A DNA stretch of 52,827 bases, from assembly GCA_964587855.1 (NCBI GenBank), contig CAZPLT010000004.1:1-52827 (forward strand), in the 5' to 3' direction. This document shows positions 33,691 to 42,019 of the stretch, piece by piece. Numbering within the stretch: the first letter of the stretch is position 1; each line of letters begins with the position of its first letter. The position numbers and the translations under genes are program-made. This stretch comes from WRCA01 sp964587855. Its GTDB lineage: Bacteria; Pseudomonadota; Alphaproteobacteria; Rs-D84. Under the pieces are notes generated by a model that saw only the letters and a program-made list of their open reading frames with translations, was not told the DNA's origin and ran no database searches.

Positions 33691-33955
33691 ATTTTGCAGT
33701 TTCTTCTGGCATGACCGAGACCGTTTTGCGATCTTGGGCACCACGCTTGAATACCACGCGTCCAGCTTTTGTTGCAAATATGGTATGGTCTTTGCCCATT
33801 CCAACGTTTGCTCCTGGATGAACCGTAGTTCCGCGTTGTCTGATAATGATGTTCCCAGAAATTACTTTCTGACCACCGCTTTTTTTAATGCCTAATCTGC
33901 GTCCGGCTGAATCGCGTCCGTTTGTTGACGCCGAGCCTGCTTTCTTGTGTGCCAT
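33689..33955 (-). CDS. rpmA: 50S ribosomal protein L27
   Basis: The 88-aa L27 starts MAHKKAGSASTNGRDS, with the family-typical sequence GNIIIRQRGTTVHPGANV. Its N-terminal tail reaches the peptidyl transferase centre. No N-terminal extension of the Firmicutes type is present. Second gene of the rplU-rpmA pair, preceded by AAAAAGGAG. Confidence 0.97.
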   Translation of the reverse strand: MAHKKAGSASTNGRDSAGRRLGIKKSGGQKVISGNIIIRQRGTTVHPGANVGMGKDHTIFATKAGRVVFKRGAQDRKTVSVMPEETAK

Positions 33956-34004
33956 AATTTGCTCCTTTTTGGTCGCAAATAGTATAATCTTTTCAGATTA
34001 TAGA

Positions 34005-34307
34005 CTATCCCTTGATTTCCGTTATCTTTAATACAGTGATATTTTGACGATGACCCTTGGTGCGGCGATAGTTTTGACGACGTTTTTTCTTGAATACCAA
34101 GACTTTATCAGTTCGTTCTTGTGCCACAACATGGGCGGATACTTTTGCGCCCGAAACCAAAGGATTGCCGATTTTATCGCCAACCATCAGAACCTGGTCG
34201 AAATCAACCTTGTCGTCAGCTTTCAGCTTTTCCACTTTGACAGTGTCGCCTACTTTGACGCGGTATTGCTTTCCACCAGTTTGAAATATTGCATAAATTT
34301 CTGCCAT
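34005..34307 (-). CDS. rplU: 50S ribosomal protein L21
   Basis: The 100-aa L21 has YAIFQTGGKQYRVKVGD at the N-terminus and the KKRRQNYRRTKGHRQ signature near residues 73-87. It binds 23S rRNA. First gene of rplU-rpmA, transcribed from the promoter at 34339-34366. Confidence 0.97.
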   Translation of the reverse strand: MAEIYAIFQTGGKQYRVKVGDTVKVEKLKADDKVDFDQVLMVGDKIGNPLVSGAKVSAHVVAQERTDKVLVFKKKRRQNYRRTKGHRQNITVLKITEIKG

Positions 34308-34338
34308 ATTTTACCCTTTTTGTAAAAAACTTTATGCA

Positions 34339-34366
34339 ATAATAACATTTTTTATACGAAAGTCAA
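34339..34366 (-). promoter_or_regulatory. Promoter for rplU-rpmA
   Basis: On the minus strand TTGACT, a 16-bp spacer and TATTAT preceded by TGT (extended -10). It is 32 bases ahead of the rplU ATG. Confidence 0.7.
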
Positions 34367-34604
34367 CATAAAATCGAATCAATAAATAATAATTATAAAA
34401 TGATAATTTTTATAAATTTTTTACGTGTTTTGCTGCTTTTAAGAACAAATATATTTTTTTGTACAAATACTTTTTTACTTTATTATTTTTTGTATAAAAA
34501 AATAAGCGAATCGTTTTAAAAAAAACCTTGAAAACATACTGTTTCATAAAATCAAGCATCAAATACATAAATTTTTAAAAAAAATTATCATTTTAGGGGC
34601 CAAA
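34367..34604. other. AT-rich intergenic region without a gene
   Basis: About 240 bp of very AT-rich sequence between the rplU promoter and the nrdJ control region. I see no credible ORF, no RNA gene and no B12-box-like riboswitch core. It may hold upstream promoter elements. Confidence 0.5.
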
Positions 34605-34620
34605 ATACTATATATTGTGT
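34605..34620 (+). promoter_or_regulatory. NrdR-box-like operator upstream of nrdJ
   Basis: ATACTATATATTGTGT closely matches the NrdR box consensus (ACAcwAtATaTwGTGT form). NrdR is the ATP/dATP-sensing repressor of ribonucleotide reductase genes. The site overlaps a candidate -10 (TATATA or TATATT) with TTATCA at 34585-34590 as -35. A weak second half-match lies near 34636-34651, one typical spacing downstream. Confidence 0.7.
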
Positions 34621-34728
34621 TATAAAGATAAAAATAACCACTACCTGTTGATTTTTTGTGATTCGGAGAGGGACGCAAAATCGGCAGAAAAAGCGAAAAA
34701 TCGCGAAATTTATAAAGGGCGTCCACAA

Positions 34729-36600
34729 ATGAACGAATCACTAAGGCTTTTATCCGATTTAGTATATTATATGAAATACAGCCGGTATATTCCGGAATTA
34801 AAACGTCGTGAAACTTGGCCTGAAACGGTTCAACGTAATAAAGAAATGCATTTGGCTAAATATGCTAATATTCCAGAAATTCACCCATTTATTGAAAAAG
34901 CTTATGAATTTGTAATGGATAAAAAAATTTTGCCATCTGGTCGTTCTTTGCAATTTGGTGGCCAGGGTATTTTGGATAAAAACAACAAGATTTATAATTG
35001 TTCGGCATTGGGGATTGATTCTGTTCGTGCTTTTTCGGATTTAATGTATTTATTACTTTGTGGTTGTGGCGTCGGAATTTCTGTACGCCATATTTTTATA
35101 GATAGATTGCCATTGTTGGCCAAAAAATCGGGAAAAACTGTGAAATTCAAACCAGATGATTCTATTGAAGGTTGGGCAGATTGCTTGAAAACATTATTAC
35201 ATGCAGCATTTGAAACAGGGGATGATGTGGAATTTGATTTTTCAAACATCAGACCAAAGGGCGCTTTGATAAAATCTTCGCTTTGTAGCGCACCTGGTCC
35301 AGAACCTTTGGGGGAAATGTTAGACAAGGTTAAAGAATTTTTGGATAAAAAAATTACAGAGCAAGATTATAAAATGTCATCACTGGATTGCTTTGATTTG
35401 TGTTGCTTGGCGGCAGATGCGGTTTTGTCTGGCGGAATTCGTCGTAGCGCGCTGATTACTTTGTTTGATAAAGATGATGAATTGATGTTGCACGCGAAAG
35501 AGGGCGAATGGTGGAAAACTGCCCCTTGGCGTGGGAACTCTAATAACTCGGTTCAGTTTGATCGTGGCAACACAACCAAAGAAGAATTTGATAAGATATT
35601 TAAACAATGCAAAGATTCTGAATGTGGGGAACCAGGATTTGTTTGGACTGATAATCCAGAATGGTGTGTAAATCCATGTTGTGAAATTTCATTCCCCAGC
35701 CGTGGTTTTTGTAACTTGTCTTCTATAAATCTGGGCAGTGTTGAATCCCAGGAAGATTTTAATGAACGTGCTTATTGGTGCTCGGTTATTGGAACACTTC
35801 AGGCGGGATATACAGACTTGAAATATGTTGAACCAAAATGGAAAGAAAACGCCGAGGATATGTCTTTGATTGGTGTTTCTATTACCGGAATTGCATCTCA
35901 TCCTGATATTACACAGCTCAGTTTTGAAGAAGCTGTATCACACGTCAAGAAAGCTAACGAAGAAGTCGCAAAAATACTGGGGATCAAGCCAGCTGACAGA
36001 TTGACCAATGTAAAACCAGATGGTACTGGTGCGCCGATTTTGGGTACCAGCAGTGGAATTCACAGTTGGCATGCTAAACATTACTATCGTCGTATTCGCG
36101 TAAATAAAGTTGAACCAATTTACGAATATATGTTAAAGAATTTCCCTGATTTGATTGAAGATGATAAACGTAAATCAACAGATGGGGTTATATCGCTTGT
36201 AATCCGCGCACCCGAGGGCGCAGTTACACGCAGAAACGAAACAGCTATAGAATTTTTGGAACGTGTAAAATATATATTTGAACATTGGGTAAAGCCTGGG
36301 CACATCCGTGGTGATAACTATAACAATGTATCTTGCACTTGTAATGTAAAGAATCATGAATGGGACGAGGTTCGCGAATGGATGTGGGAAAATCGCGACA
36401 ATTACACTGGAATATCTTTGTTGCCTTATTCTGACGCCAGTTATGATCAGGCCCCATTTGAAGACACTAACGAAGATGTTTACAAAGAATTCGCAGCTCA
36501 AGATTACAAATTTGAATTTGATAAAATTAAAGAAGAAAAAAATTGGGTAAACTTTGGTGCGGCCATGGCATGTACTGGTGGCGGATGCGAGGTAATATAA
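34729..36600 (+). CDS. nrdJ: Adenosylcobalamin-dependent (class II) ribonucleotide reductase
   Basis: The enzyme makes deoxyribonucleotides with a 5'-deoxyadenosyl radical from B12. From ATG 34729 (AAAGGG site) it has 623 aa; the frame is open to a TTG at 34615, which lies in the NrdR box. Visible features: PSGRSLQFGGQG and NCSALG near residues 70-95, LCGCGVGISV, the NPCCEISF block with the candidate thiyl-radical Cys near residue 313, and a C-terminal CTGGGC pair that would re-reduce the active site. It resembles the triphosphate (monomeric, Lactobacillus RTPR) type but is about 100 aa shorter. dut and a cobalamin adenosyltransferase follow in the operon. Confidence 0.9.
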   Translation: MNESLRLLSDLVYYMKYSRYIPELKRRETWPETVQRNKEMHLAKYANIPEIHPFIEKAYEFVMDKKILPSGRSLQFGGQGILDKNNKIYNCSALGIDSVRAFSDLMYLLLCGCGVGISVRHIFIDRLPLLAKKSGKTVKFKPDDSIEGWADCLKTLLHAAFETGDDVEFDFSNIRPKGALIKSSLCSAPGPEPLGEMLDKVKEFLDKKITEQDYKMSSLDCFDLCCLAADAVLSGGIRRSALITLFDKDDELMLHAKEGEWWKTAPWRGNSNNSVQFDRGNTTKEEFDKIFKQCKDSECGEPGFVWTDNPEWCVNPCCEISFPSRGFCNLSSINLGSVESQEDFNERAYWCSVIGTLQAGYTDLKYVEPKWKENAEDMSLIGVSITGIASHPDITQLSFEEAVSHVKKANEEVAKILGIKPADRLTNVKPDGTGAPILGTSSGIHSWHAKHYYRRIRVNKVEPIYEYMLKNFPDLIEDDKRKSTDGVISLVIRAPEGAVTRRNETAIEFLERVKYIFEHWVKPGHIRGDNYNNVSCTCNVKNHEWDEVREWMWENRDNYTGISLLPYSDASYDQAPFEDTNEDVYKEFAAQDYKFEFDKIKEEKNWVNFGAAMACTGGGCEVI

Positions 36601-36601
36601 T

Positions 36602-37057
36602 ATGAAACTGAAAGTTGTATTTGAAAGTGAAAAAATTCGTGATGCGTATATGCTGGGCGAAAAAAAATTCGTCTGGTCTGATGGTAATTCTGGAATAGAT
36701 TTACGCAGCGCCGAAGATACTTTTGAATTACAACCCGGGGAAAGAAAAATAGTTAGTTCTGGTATCAGAACCCAGTTGAATGAAAATAATGATTTGTGGG
36801 AAATTCAATTACGCCCCAGATCCGGAATGAATGCCAAGGGTATTTATGTAGCATTTGGAACGATTGATTATTCTTATACTGGTGTTATGGGCGTTGTTAT
36901 GACAAATCAAACGGCTGCGCCATTCAAAGTCGAATTTGGGGATAGAATTGCGCAAATAGTTGTTTGCCCAATATCAAAACCAGAAATAGAAATTGTAGAA
37001 AAACTAAATGAAACAGATAGAAACACAGGTGGATTTGGATCGACAGGTATAAAATAA
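36602..37057 (+). CDS. dut: dUTP diphosphatase
   Basis: The 151-aa trimeric dUTPase shows all five motifs: NSGIDLRS, RPRSGMNAKG, GTIDYSYTGVMGVVM, GDRIAQIVV and the C-terminal RNTGGFGSTG. It hydrolyses dUTP to dUMP and so supplies thymidylate synthesis. It begins one base after the nrdJ stop, with GAGGT in the nrdJ end as ribosome binding site. Confidence 0.96.
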   Translation: MKLKVVFESEKIRDAYMLGEKKFVWSDGNSGIDLRSAEDTFELQPGERKIVSSGIRTQLNENNDLWEIQLRPRSGMNAKGIYVAFGTIDYSYTGVMGVVMTNQTAAPFKVEFGDRIAQIVVCPISKPEIEIVEKLNETDRNTGGFGSTGIK

Positions 37058-37086
37058 CAAAAATACATAGGGAAGGGGATTGTATC

Positions 37087-37629
37087 ATGGCACAGATTAT
37101 GACCAAAAAAGGCGATTACGGAATGACTCAGCTGAATCCAGACAGGATTGCCAGTAAAACTCATCCTGTAATTGAAATAATGGGCGCAATTGACGAAGTG
37201 TCATGTGCACTGGGTTTGTCTGGTGATAAATTTGATGGAATTCAAACTTTTTTATCTGAAATAATGGGATATTTGTATTACAAAACATTGGACGAAAGAA
37301 GAATCGCACAGCAAATCTGGCAATTAGAAGATTATATTACAACACACAATAATTCTATACCTAATTTCTTTGTTAATTCACGTGGATATGTTGGTTTGGC
37401 ACGTGCAATATGCCGCCGCGCAGAAAGACGCGTTGTTGAATTTATGGAAGCAGAACGCAATGCGGATCTGGATGAAAGATACGGAATGAATTTGCAACCA
37501 GTGCAACAGTATTTAAACAGACTCAGCGATTATCTGTTTGTAAAGGGCTTTGAACGTGTTGTTACCGAACCTACATTATTCCCAGACGAATTGGCGGTAG
37601 AACCTCAACCAATCGCAGCGGTTGCATAA
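37087..37629 (+). CDS. pduO: Cob(I)alamin adenosyltransferase, PduO type
   Basis: The 180-aa protein has the ATP-binding start TKKGDYGMT, GAIDEVSCALGL, and the later block ARAICRRAERRVVE and YLNRLSDYLFV that defines PduO/MMAB adenosyltransferases. It converts cob(I)alamin to adenosylcobalamin, the cofactor of the ribonucleotide reductase encoded two genes upstream. A GGAAGGGG site precedes ATG 37087. The organism may import rather than make corrinoids; no B12 synthesis genes are in view. Confidence 0.92.
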   Translation: MAQIMTKKGDYGMTQLNPDRIASKTHPVIEIMGAIDEVSCALGLSGDKFDGIQTFLSEIMGYLYYKTLDERRIAQQIWQLEDYITTHNNSIPNFFVNSRGYVGLARAICRRAERRVVEFMEAERNADLDERYGMNLQPVQQYLNRLSDYLFVKGFERVVTEPTLFPDELAVEPQPIAAVA

Positions 37630-37648
37630 ATAAAATAAGAAAAAACAA

Positions 37649-37672
37649 ACCCACAATCGTGGGTGTTTTTTT
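37649..37672. terminator. Terminator after pduO
   Basis: ACCCAC (37649-37654), AATC loop, GTGGGT (37659-37664) and a T run. It also lies just after the convergent small lipoprotein gene. Confidence 0.85.
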
Positions 37673-37677
37673 ATTTA

Positions 37678-37794
37678 TTATTTCGTTGGGTAATCGCGTG
37701 GGAATTCATTCCCGTTTGGATGTCGCAGTTCTGATTTAACGCCACATGCCGCCAATGTCATAATTAACATTAAAAATAAAATCGTTTTTTTCAT
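37678..37794 (-). CDS. Small LptM/YifL-like lipoprotein (38 aa)
   Basis: A short gene on the minus strand: Lys-Lys start, hydrophobic signal with the lipobox LAAC, then CGVKSELRHP. This matches the LptM pattern CGxKGxLxxP, a tiny outer-membrane lipoprotein known to help LptD maturation in E. coli. A CATAAT -10-like element ends six bases before the ATG, so its transcript may be leaderless. The ordinary ORF limits would miss it. Confidence 0.7.
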   Translation of the reverse strand: MKKTILFLMLIMTLAACGVKSELRHPNGNEFPRDYPTK

Positions 37795-37909
37795 ACCTAG
37801 ATTATGCATTAAAAAATTACAAAAATAAACAAAAATCTCTCTTGCACGAGAATTTTAATTGAGTTATCATTTGCATACTAAATAACTTATCAAAGTAAAG
37901 GAATATAAA

Positions 37910-38419
37910 ATGAAGTTTAGCAAAATTATTTTGGGATTGGGATTATTAATCTTTACCCATGGCGCATTTGCAGCACAAAAAATAGAAATTTATTATTCCC
38001 CATCTTGCCCACATTGTCATCATGCATTGGGCTTTATTGATCAAACATTAAGACCTGAATATAAAAATCTAGAAGTTGTAAAAGTTAACGTAATGGAACA
38101 ACAAAATCGTCCAAATTTTATAGAGGTTCTTAAAAAATGTAAATTTCAATCTGGTGGTGTTCCAGTCTTGGTCGTAAATGGAAAATGTTTCCAGGGTTAT
38201 GCAGAGTTTATGAATACAGACATTATGGCTGCATTGGGACCAGCAGACGCAAAAGCATCGGAAGAGCAAATCGCAACAGATAAAAAAGCAGAACCAGCTG
38301 AATTGCCTGAAGAACCAATTGTAAAACCAGATAATGGAAACTCTGTAATGTTGTATGTTTTATTTGGATTACTGATTGCAGCATTATTTGCGGTTATGTT
38401 TGTAAAAAAGAAAAAATAA
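37910..38419 (+). CDS. Thioredoxin-fold protein with C-terminal membrane anchor
   Basis: The 169-aa protein has a signal peptide (cleavage near AFAAQ), a glutaredoxin/thioredoxin-like fold with the CPHC active site near residues 33-36, and the cis-Pro segment GGVPVLVVNG. A charged linker (residues 105-145) is followed by a C-terminal membrane helix and a Lys tail. It should face the periplasm and act as a thiol oxidoreductase, useful for the many Cys-rich exported proteins here. AAAGGA precedes the ATG. cvpA follows 9 bases later. Confidence 0.8.
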   Translation: MKFSKIILGLGLLIFTHGAFAAQKIEIYYSPSCPHCHHALGFIDQTLRPEYKNLEVVKVNVMEQQNRPNFIEVLKKCKFQSGGVPVLVVNGKCFQGYAEFMNTDIMAALGPADAKASEEQIATDKKAEPAELPEEPIVKPDNGNSVMLYVLFGLLIAALFAVMFVKKKK

Positions 38420-38428
38420 TAAATAAAA

Positions 38429-39178
38429 ATGTTTGATCTAACGCATCTTGATTATGTTTATATGGGCTTTTTGTTGGTATCAACAATTTGGGCATCTATT
38501 CGTGGTGGTGTATATGAAACGGTTGCTACAATTTCTTGGATTGTGGCGGCGTTGGCAGCGCGATTTATTTCCCCATGGTTAGATGGCGTATTACAGGGCT
38601 GGTTTAAGCTGACCGAATCAACAATCGGCACATTGGTTACTTCGTATTTCGTTGTGTTTTTTGTAATTTTGGTTATTTTTGGATTATTTAATCAAAAGCT
38701 TCGGGATCGTGTTCAAGACAGTATGTTAAAAGTTACAGATCACACCTTTGGTATTGTATTTGGAATTATCCGTGGTATTGCAGTTATGGGGTTGGTTTAC
38801 TGGGGATTGCTTTGGTATTATTCAGATACAGATTTACCGTCTTATATTACAACTGCGCGCACCAGACCAGTTATGCAATTAACTGCAAAAAAAATACACG
38901 ATTGGTTTATCCCCGGCGAAAATAAATTGATTGAACGTGATATGCTGACCGAGGCTGAAACCCAAAAACTGTATGACAATTTAATAAATCCAGCTGTTAA
39001 AACAAAAAAAGAATCATCAGAAAAGGTTTCTGTTAAAACAAAAGAAACCATTGAAAGAAAAGAGGAACCAGTAGCATCAGAAGAAATTGTTTTAGATAAA
39101 CCGGTCGAGGTTGGATACAAAGAATCCGAACGTCAGGCATTAGATAGTCAATTAATACAAATAGAATCAAAAGAATAA
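38429..39178 (+). CDS. CvpA family membrane protein
   Basis: The 249-aa protein has four N-terminal hydrophobic segments in the CvpA pattern (SIRGGVYETVATISWIVAALAARF near residue 30; core SIRGGVYETVA) and a second conserved stretch FGIIRGIAVMGLVYW. The C-terminal 75 residues are charged and low-complexity. CvpA proteins are linked with colicin V production and envelope stress, exact role unsettled. It is probably co-transcribed with the thioredoxin-fold gene and ends at a terminator. Confidence 0.85.
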   Translation: MFDLTHLDYVYMGFLLVSTIWASIRGGVYETVATISWIVAALAARFISPWLDGVLQGWFKLTESTIGTLVTSYFVVFFVILVIFGLFNQKLRDRVQDSMLKVTDHTFGIVFGIIRGIAVMGLVYWGLLWYYSDTDLPSYITTARTRPVMQLTAKKIHDWFIPGENKLIERDMLTEAETQKLYDNLINPAVKTKKESSEKVSVKTKETIERKEEPVASEEIVLDKPVEVGYKESERQALDSQLIQIESKE

Positions 39179-39180
39179 AA

Positions 39181-39206
39181 AATGTCGCGAACGCGACATT
39201 TTTATT
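39181..39206 (+). terminator. Intrinsic terminator after cvpA-like gene
   Basis: AATGTCGCG (39181-39189) and CGCGACATT (39192-39200) form a nine-base-pair stem followed by a T-rich tract. It lies at the end of the tRNA genes on the other strand, so it may serve both. Confidence 0.88.
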
Positions 39207-39211
39207 TAAGG

Positions 39212-39288
39212 TGGGGCGAATGACGGGGCTCGAACCCGCGACAACCGGTACCACAAACCGGCGCTCTACCAACTGAGCTACATCCGCC
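39212..39288 (-). tRNA. hisT: tRNA-His (GTG), with encoded G-1 and CCA
   Basis: The cloverleaf reads 5' G-1 GCGGATG (acceptor), then TA, D arm GCTC, anticodon loop TTGTGGT (GTG, His), T arm with GGGTTCGAGCCC, then CATTCGC, C73 and CCA. Position -1 is G, opposite C73, which is the standard histidine identity pair. Some alphaproteobacterial groups lack this G-1. Confidence 0.96.
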
Positions 39289-39296
39289 ATAAACTT

Positions 39297-39372
39297 TGGT
39301 GGAGCTGATCGGACTCGAACCGACGACCCCTTGCATGCCATGCAAGTGCTCTACCAACTGAGCTACAACCCC
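39297..39372 (-). tRNA. alaT: tRNA-Ala (GGC)
   Basis: A 76-nt cloverleaf with acceptor GGGGTTG pairing with CAGCTCC, including the G3:U70 wobble that marks Ala, anticodon loop ATGGCAT (GGC), A73 and encoded CCA. It lies 8 bases upstream of tRNA-His and is transcribed with it. Confidence 0.97.
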
Positions 39373-39399
39373 TTGGGCTTGGGCATTTTACTTTTCTTA

Positions 39400-39429
39400 T
39401 TGCAAAAAGTCAAACAAATTTGCTAGGCT
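39400..39429 (+). promoter_or_regulatory. Promoter for frr
   Basis: TTGCAA (39400-39405), 18-bp spacer, TAGGCT (39424-39429) preceded by TGC. A leader of about 17 bases with AAGGAG follows. Confidence 0.55.
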
Positions 39430-39453
39430 TTATGTATAAAAAGGAGTCCTTAT

Positions 39454-40014
39454 ATGGATTATGCTAATCTTAAATCCGAAGCAGAACAAAAAACCGTACA
39501 AACAATAGAAGTATTAAAATCAGAATTCGCTGGTTTGCGTACTGGGCGTGCTTCTGTTCATTTGTTGGATGGTATTCGTGTTCCTGTTTATGGTACAGAA
39601 ATGCCAATAGACCAGGTTGCAACCGTTTCTGCACCTGAATCCCAGGTATTATCCATTTCCGTTTGGGATATGTCCAATGCCGCGGTCGTGGAAAAGGCTA
39701 TACGTGAATCTGGTTTGGGATTAAATCCAATGACTGCCGGTGGTGTTATCCGCTTGAATCTGCCACCACTTACCGAAGAACGCAGAAAAGAATTGGTCAA
39801 GGTTGCTGGCAAATACGCCGAAGAAGCCAAAATTTCTATGCGTAATATTCGCCAAGATATGATGAGTAAAATAAAACGTGCCAAAGACGATAAAGAAATT
39901 TCCGAGGATGATCAGCACAGATACGAAGATGATTTACAGAAAATTTTTGATGCACGTGCATCTGATGTAGATGTCCTGGCCAAACAAAAAGAACACGATA
40001 TTATGAGCGTGTAA
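39454..40014 (+). CDS. frr: Ribosome recycling factor
   Basis: The 186-aa protein is a normal-length RRF: FAGLRTGRASVHLLDGI near residue 26, GLNPMTAGGVIRLNLPPLTEERR near residues 90-110 (core LPPLTEERR), and the helical domain with NIRQDMMSKIK. It splits ribosomes after termination with EF-G. Unlike in many genomes it is a single-gene unit; pyrH and tsf are not beside it. Confidence 0.97.
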   Translation: MDYANLKSEAEQKTVQTIEVLKSEFAGLRTGRASVHLLDGIRVPVYGTEMPIDQVATVSAPESQVLSISVWDMSNAAVVEKAIRESGLGLNPMTAGGVIRLNLPPLTEERRKELVKVAGKYAEEAKISMRNIRQDMMSKIKRAKDDKEISEDDQHRYEDDLQKIFDARASDVDVLAKQKEHDIMSV

Positions 40015-40021
40015 AAATAAA

Positions 40022-40043
40022 AACCGCCATTCGGCGGTTTTTT
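40022..40043. terminator. Bidirectional terminator between frr and ispA
   Basis: AACCGCC (40022-40028) and GGCGGTT (40033-40039) with a four-base loop, A-rich before and T-rich after. It ends both convergent units. Confidence 0.88.
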
Positions 40044-40926
40044 AACTTTCACGTGTAATCATATAATCCATTAATTCGCGCAGGTTATCGGCGCGCCCGT
40101 CAAAAATATCCAATGCTGATTTTGCATCTGTCGCCAGACGCGTTGCATGTTCGCGCGCTCCATCCAGCCCATAAAGTGAAATATATGTTGCCTTGCCCGC
40201 GGCATCATCTTTGCGCAATGTTTTTCCAACCTTTGATTCATCACCAACAGCGTCCAGAATATCATCTGTGATTTGGAAACAAAGTCCCATTGCATTGGTG
40301 AATTTTTTAAGCGCCGCGCGCGACGCATCGTCTGTATTACCCAGCGTTGCGCCAAACATTGTGCAGGCATTAAAAATACATCCGGTTTTCAATGATTGAA
40401 TTGCATTAACCTCAGGCAGAGTTTGGAATTTTCCATCTTCGGCCTGAACATCCATCCATTCCCCCAACAACATTCCTTCGGTCATCTCAGAAAGTATTTT
40501 TATCAATTTCATTCTGATGGAAATGTCTGTGGATATTTTTTCATCTGTTGCCAATATGAAGTAAGGGCGATTTAATAAATAATCCCCACCCAGCAGTCCG
40601 TCACATTCGCCAAATTTCGCCCATGCAGACGCGCGACCGCGACGCAGCGTATCATTATCAATACATGGCATATCATCATGAATTAATGAAAAATTATGAA
40701 CCATTTCAATACATGCACCGGCACGCAAAGCAGATTGATAATCAACATCAAAAAGCGCGGCAGATTGTGTGCACAAAAAACTGCGAATACGTTTACCCGC
40801 GTCCAGTGCAGAATATCTGGCGACATTTGCAGGTGCACCAGTCCATTCTGATTTTTCCGACGGAATCATTTCATCTAGAACTTTATCAATATCTGATGCA
40901 ATACGCGAAAGTTCGGTTTTAAGCAT
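40042..40926 (-). CDS. ispA: Farnesyl/polyprenyl diphosphate synthase
   Basis: The 294-aa protein has the first Asp-rich motif DDMPCIDND near residue 83, GKRIRSFL for the substrate phosphate, and the second Asp-rich motif DDILD near residue 216. It condenses IPP with allylic diphosphates, probably to farnesyl diphosphate, which is the substrate of UppS encoded in the same operon. It is last in uppS-cdsA-rseP-ispA, 21 bases after rseP, with GGAGAGAG before the ATG. Confidence 0.92.
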   Translation of the reverse strand: MLKTELSRIASDIDKVLDEMIPSEKSEWTGAPANVARYSALDAGKRIRSFLCTQSAALFDVDYQSALRAGACIEMVHNFSLIHDDMPCIDNDTLRRGRASAWAKFGECDGLLGGDYLLNRPYFILATDEKISTDISIRMKLIKILSEMTEGMLLGEWMDVQAEDGKFQTLPEVNAIQSLKTGCIFNACTMFGATLGNTDDASRAALKKFTNAMGLCFQITDDILDAVGDESKVGKTLRKDDAAGKATYISLYGLDGAREHATRLATDAKSALDIFDGRADNLRELMDYMITRES

Positions 40927-40947
40927 TTTACTCTCTCTCCACTTTTT

Positions 40948-42006
40948 TTAATTCCATCCAAATACACGCGCAATATCATTCCACATTGTAAATGCGAATA
41001 AAGCGGCAATTAAAATCCAACCAAATAAAATTACAAAGTCCATTCCGCGGCCTTGCAATTTTTTGCGAATGACACCTTCGACACCTAAAATCAACAGATA
41101 CCCACCGTCCAAGACTGGTAATGGTAATATATTGATGATTGCTAAATTAACCGACAGTAATGCGATAATAGAAAGTAGTGCAAAAATACCCGCGCTCATT
41201 GCTTGTCCACTGACTTTTGCAATGGTAATGAAACTGCCCAATTGTTTAGAAGAGCGTTCCCCAGTTATAATTTGTTTTAATACGCGAACCAGAGTTTTAC
41301 TTTGGACCCAAGTTTCACGAGCACCACTGTACATAGCCTGAAAAATATTTTTCTTTTGTAATTCAGTTTTTGTTCCGTCTGCAATCAATCCCCATCTTTC
41401 GCCGGGTGCGATTTTAACCTGAACCAATTTTTCACCACGAATCAAAACCACGTCGGCATTATGCATACCGGTCATTTCTTTAGCCAGAATAATTTCACCC
41501 CAATTAGAAATTTTTCCTTTGTTAATACGAATTATTTTATCACCAGCGTGAACCCCAGCATTAAATGCAGGACTTTTTTGAATAACCTGGCCAATTACTG
41601 GTAATTGAACAATTCTGGGCTTTACCGCAAACATAGTTGTATAAATTCCCCATGCCAAAACAAAGTTCATTATAACACCAGCGGCAACTATGATTGCTTG
41701 TTTCCATGCTGGAACAGATAAATAATGACCACTTTTTTTTGCGCGTGATAATGATGCATATTTTTTCCGATTAAACATATCTTCTTGTCCATATGCCGCG
41801 CAATAACCACCCAGTGGTAATATGGATATTTTCCAAAGAGTTCCATGTTTATCATACCACTTTATCAATGCGGGTCCAAAACCAACTGAAAAAGTATTAA
41901 CCCGGACCCCGGCCCAACGTGCAGCCCAAAAATGTCCCAGCTCGTGAATAAATACCACAACCCCCAAAACAATTAACAAAGCAACAATAGTCATAATAAC
42001 ATGCAT
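40948..42006 (-). CDS. rseP: Site-2 intramembrane protease RseP
   Basis: The 352-aa M50 metalloprotease has HELGH near residue 21 in the first membrane helix, a PDZ domain (about residues 130-200; VIQKSPAFNAGVHAGDKI), and the NILPLPVLDGG motif near residue 297 with the third zinc ligand. It cleaves membrane-bound anti-sigma factors and remnant signal peptides. It sits between cdsA and ispA; the common dxr is absent from between cdsA and rseP. Confidence 0.95.
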   Translation of the reverse strand: MHVIMTIVALLIVLGVVVFIHELGHFWAARWAGVRVNTFSVGFGPALIKWYDKHGTLWKISILPLGGYCAAYGQEDMFNRKKYASLSRAKKSGHYLSVPAWKQAIIVAAGVIMNFVLAWGIYTTMFAVKPRIVQLPVIGQVIQKSPAFNAGVHAGDKIIRINKGKISNWGEIILAKEMTGMHNADVVLIRGEKLVQVKIAPGERWGLIADGTKTELQKKNIFQAMYSGARETWVQSKTLVRVLKQIITGERSSKQLGSFITIAKVSGQAMSAGIFALLSIIALLSVNLAIINILPLPVLDGGYLLILGVEGVIRKKLQGRGMDFVILFGWILIAALFAFTMWNDIARVFGWN

Positions 42007-42019
42007 TTTATTTCCTTTT

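Noticed and set aside
34308..34728. A possible cobalamin riboswitch before the B12-dependent reductase
   Set aside because: No B12-box-like core or suitable helices were seen in the AT-rich leader; an NrdR box explains regulation better.
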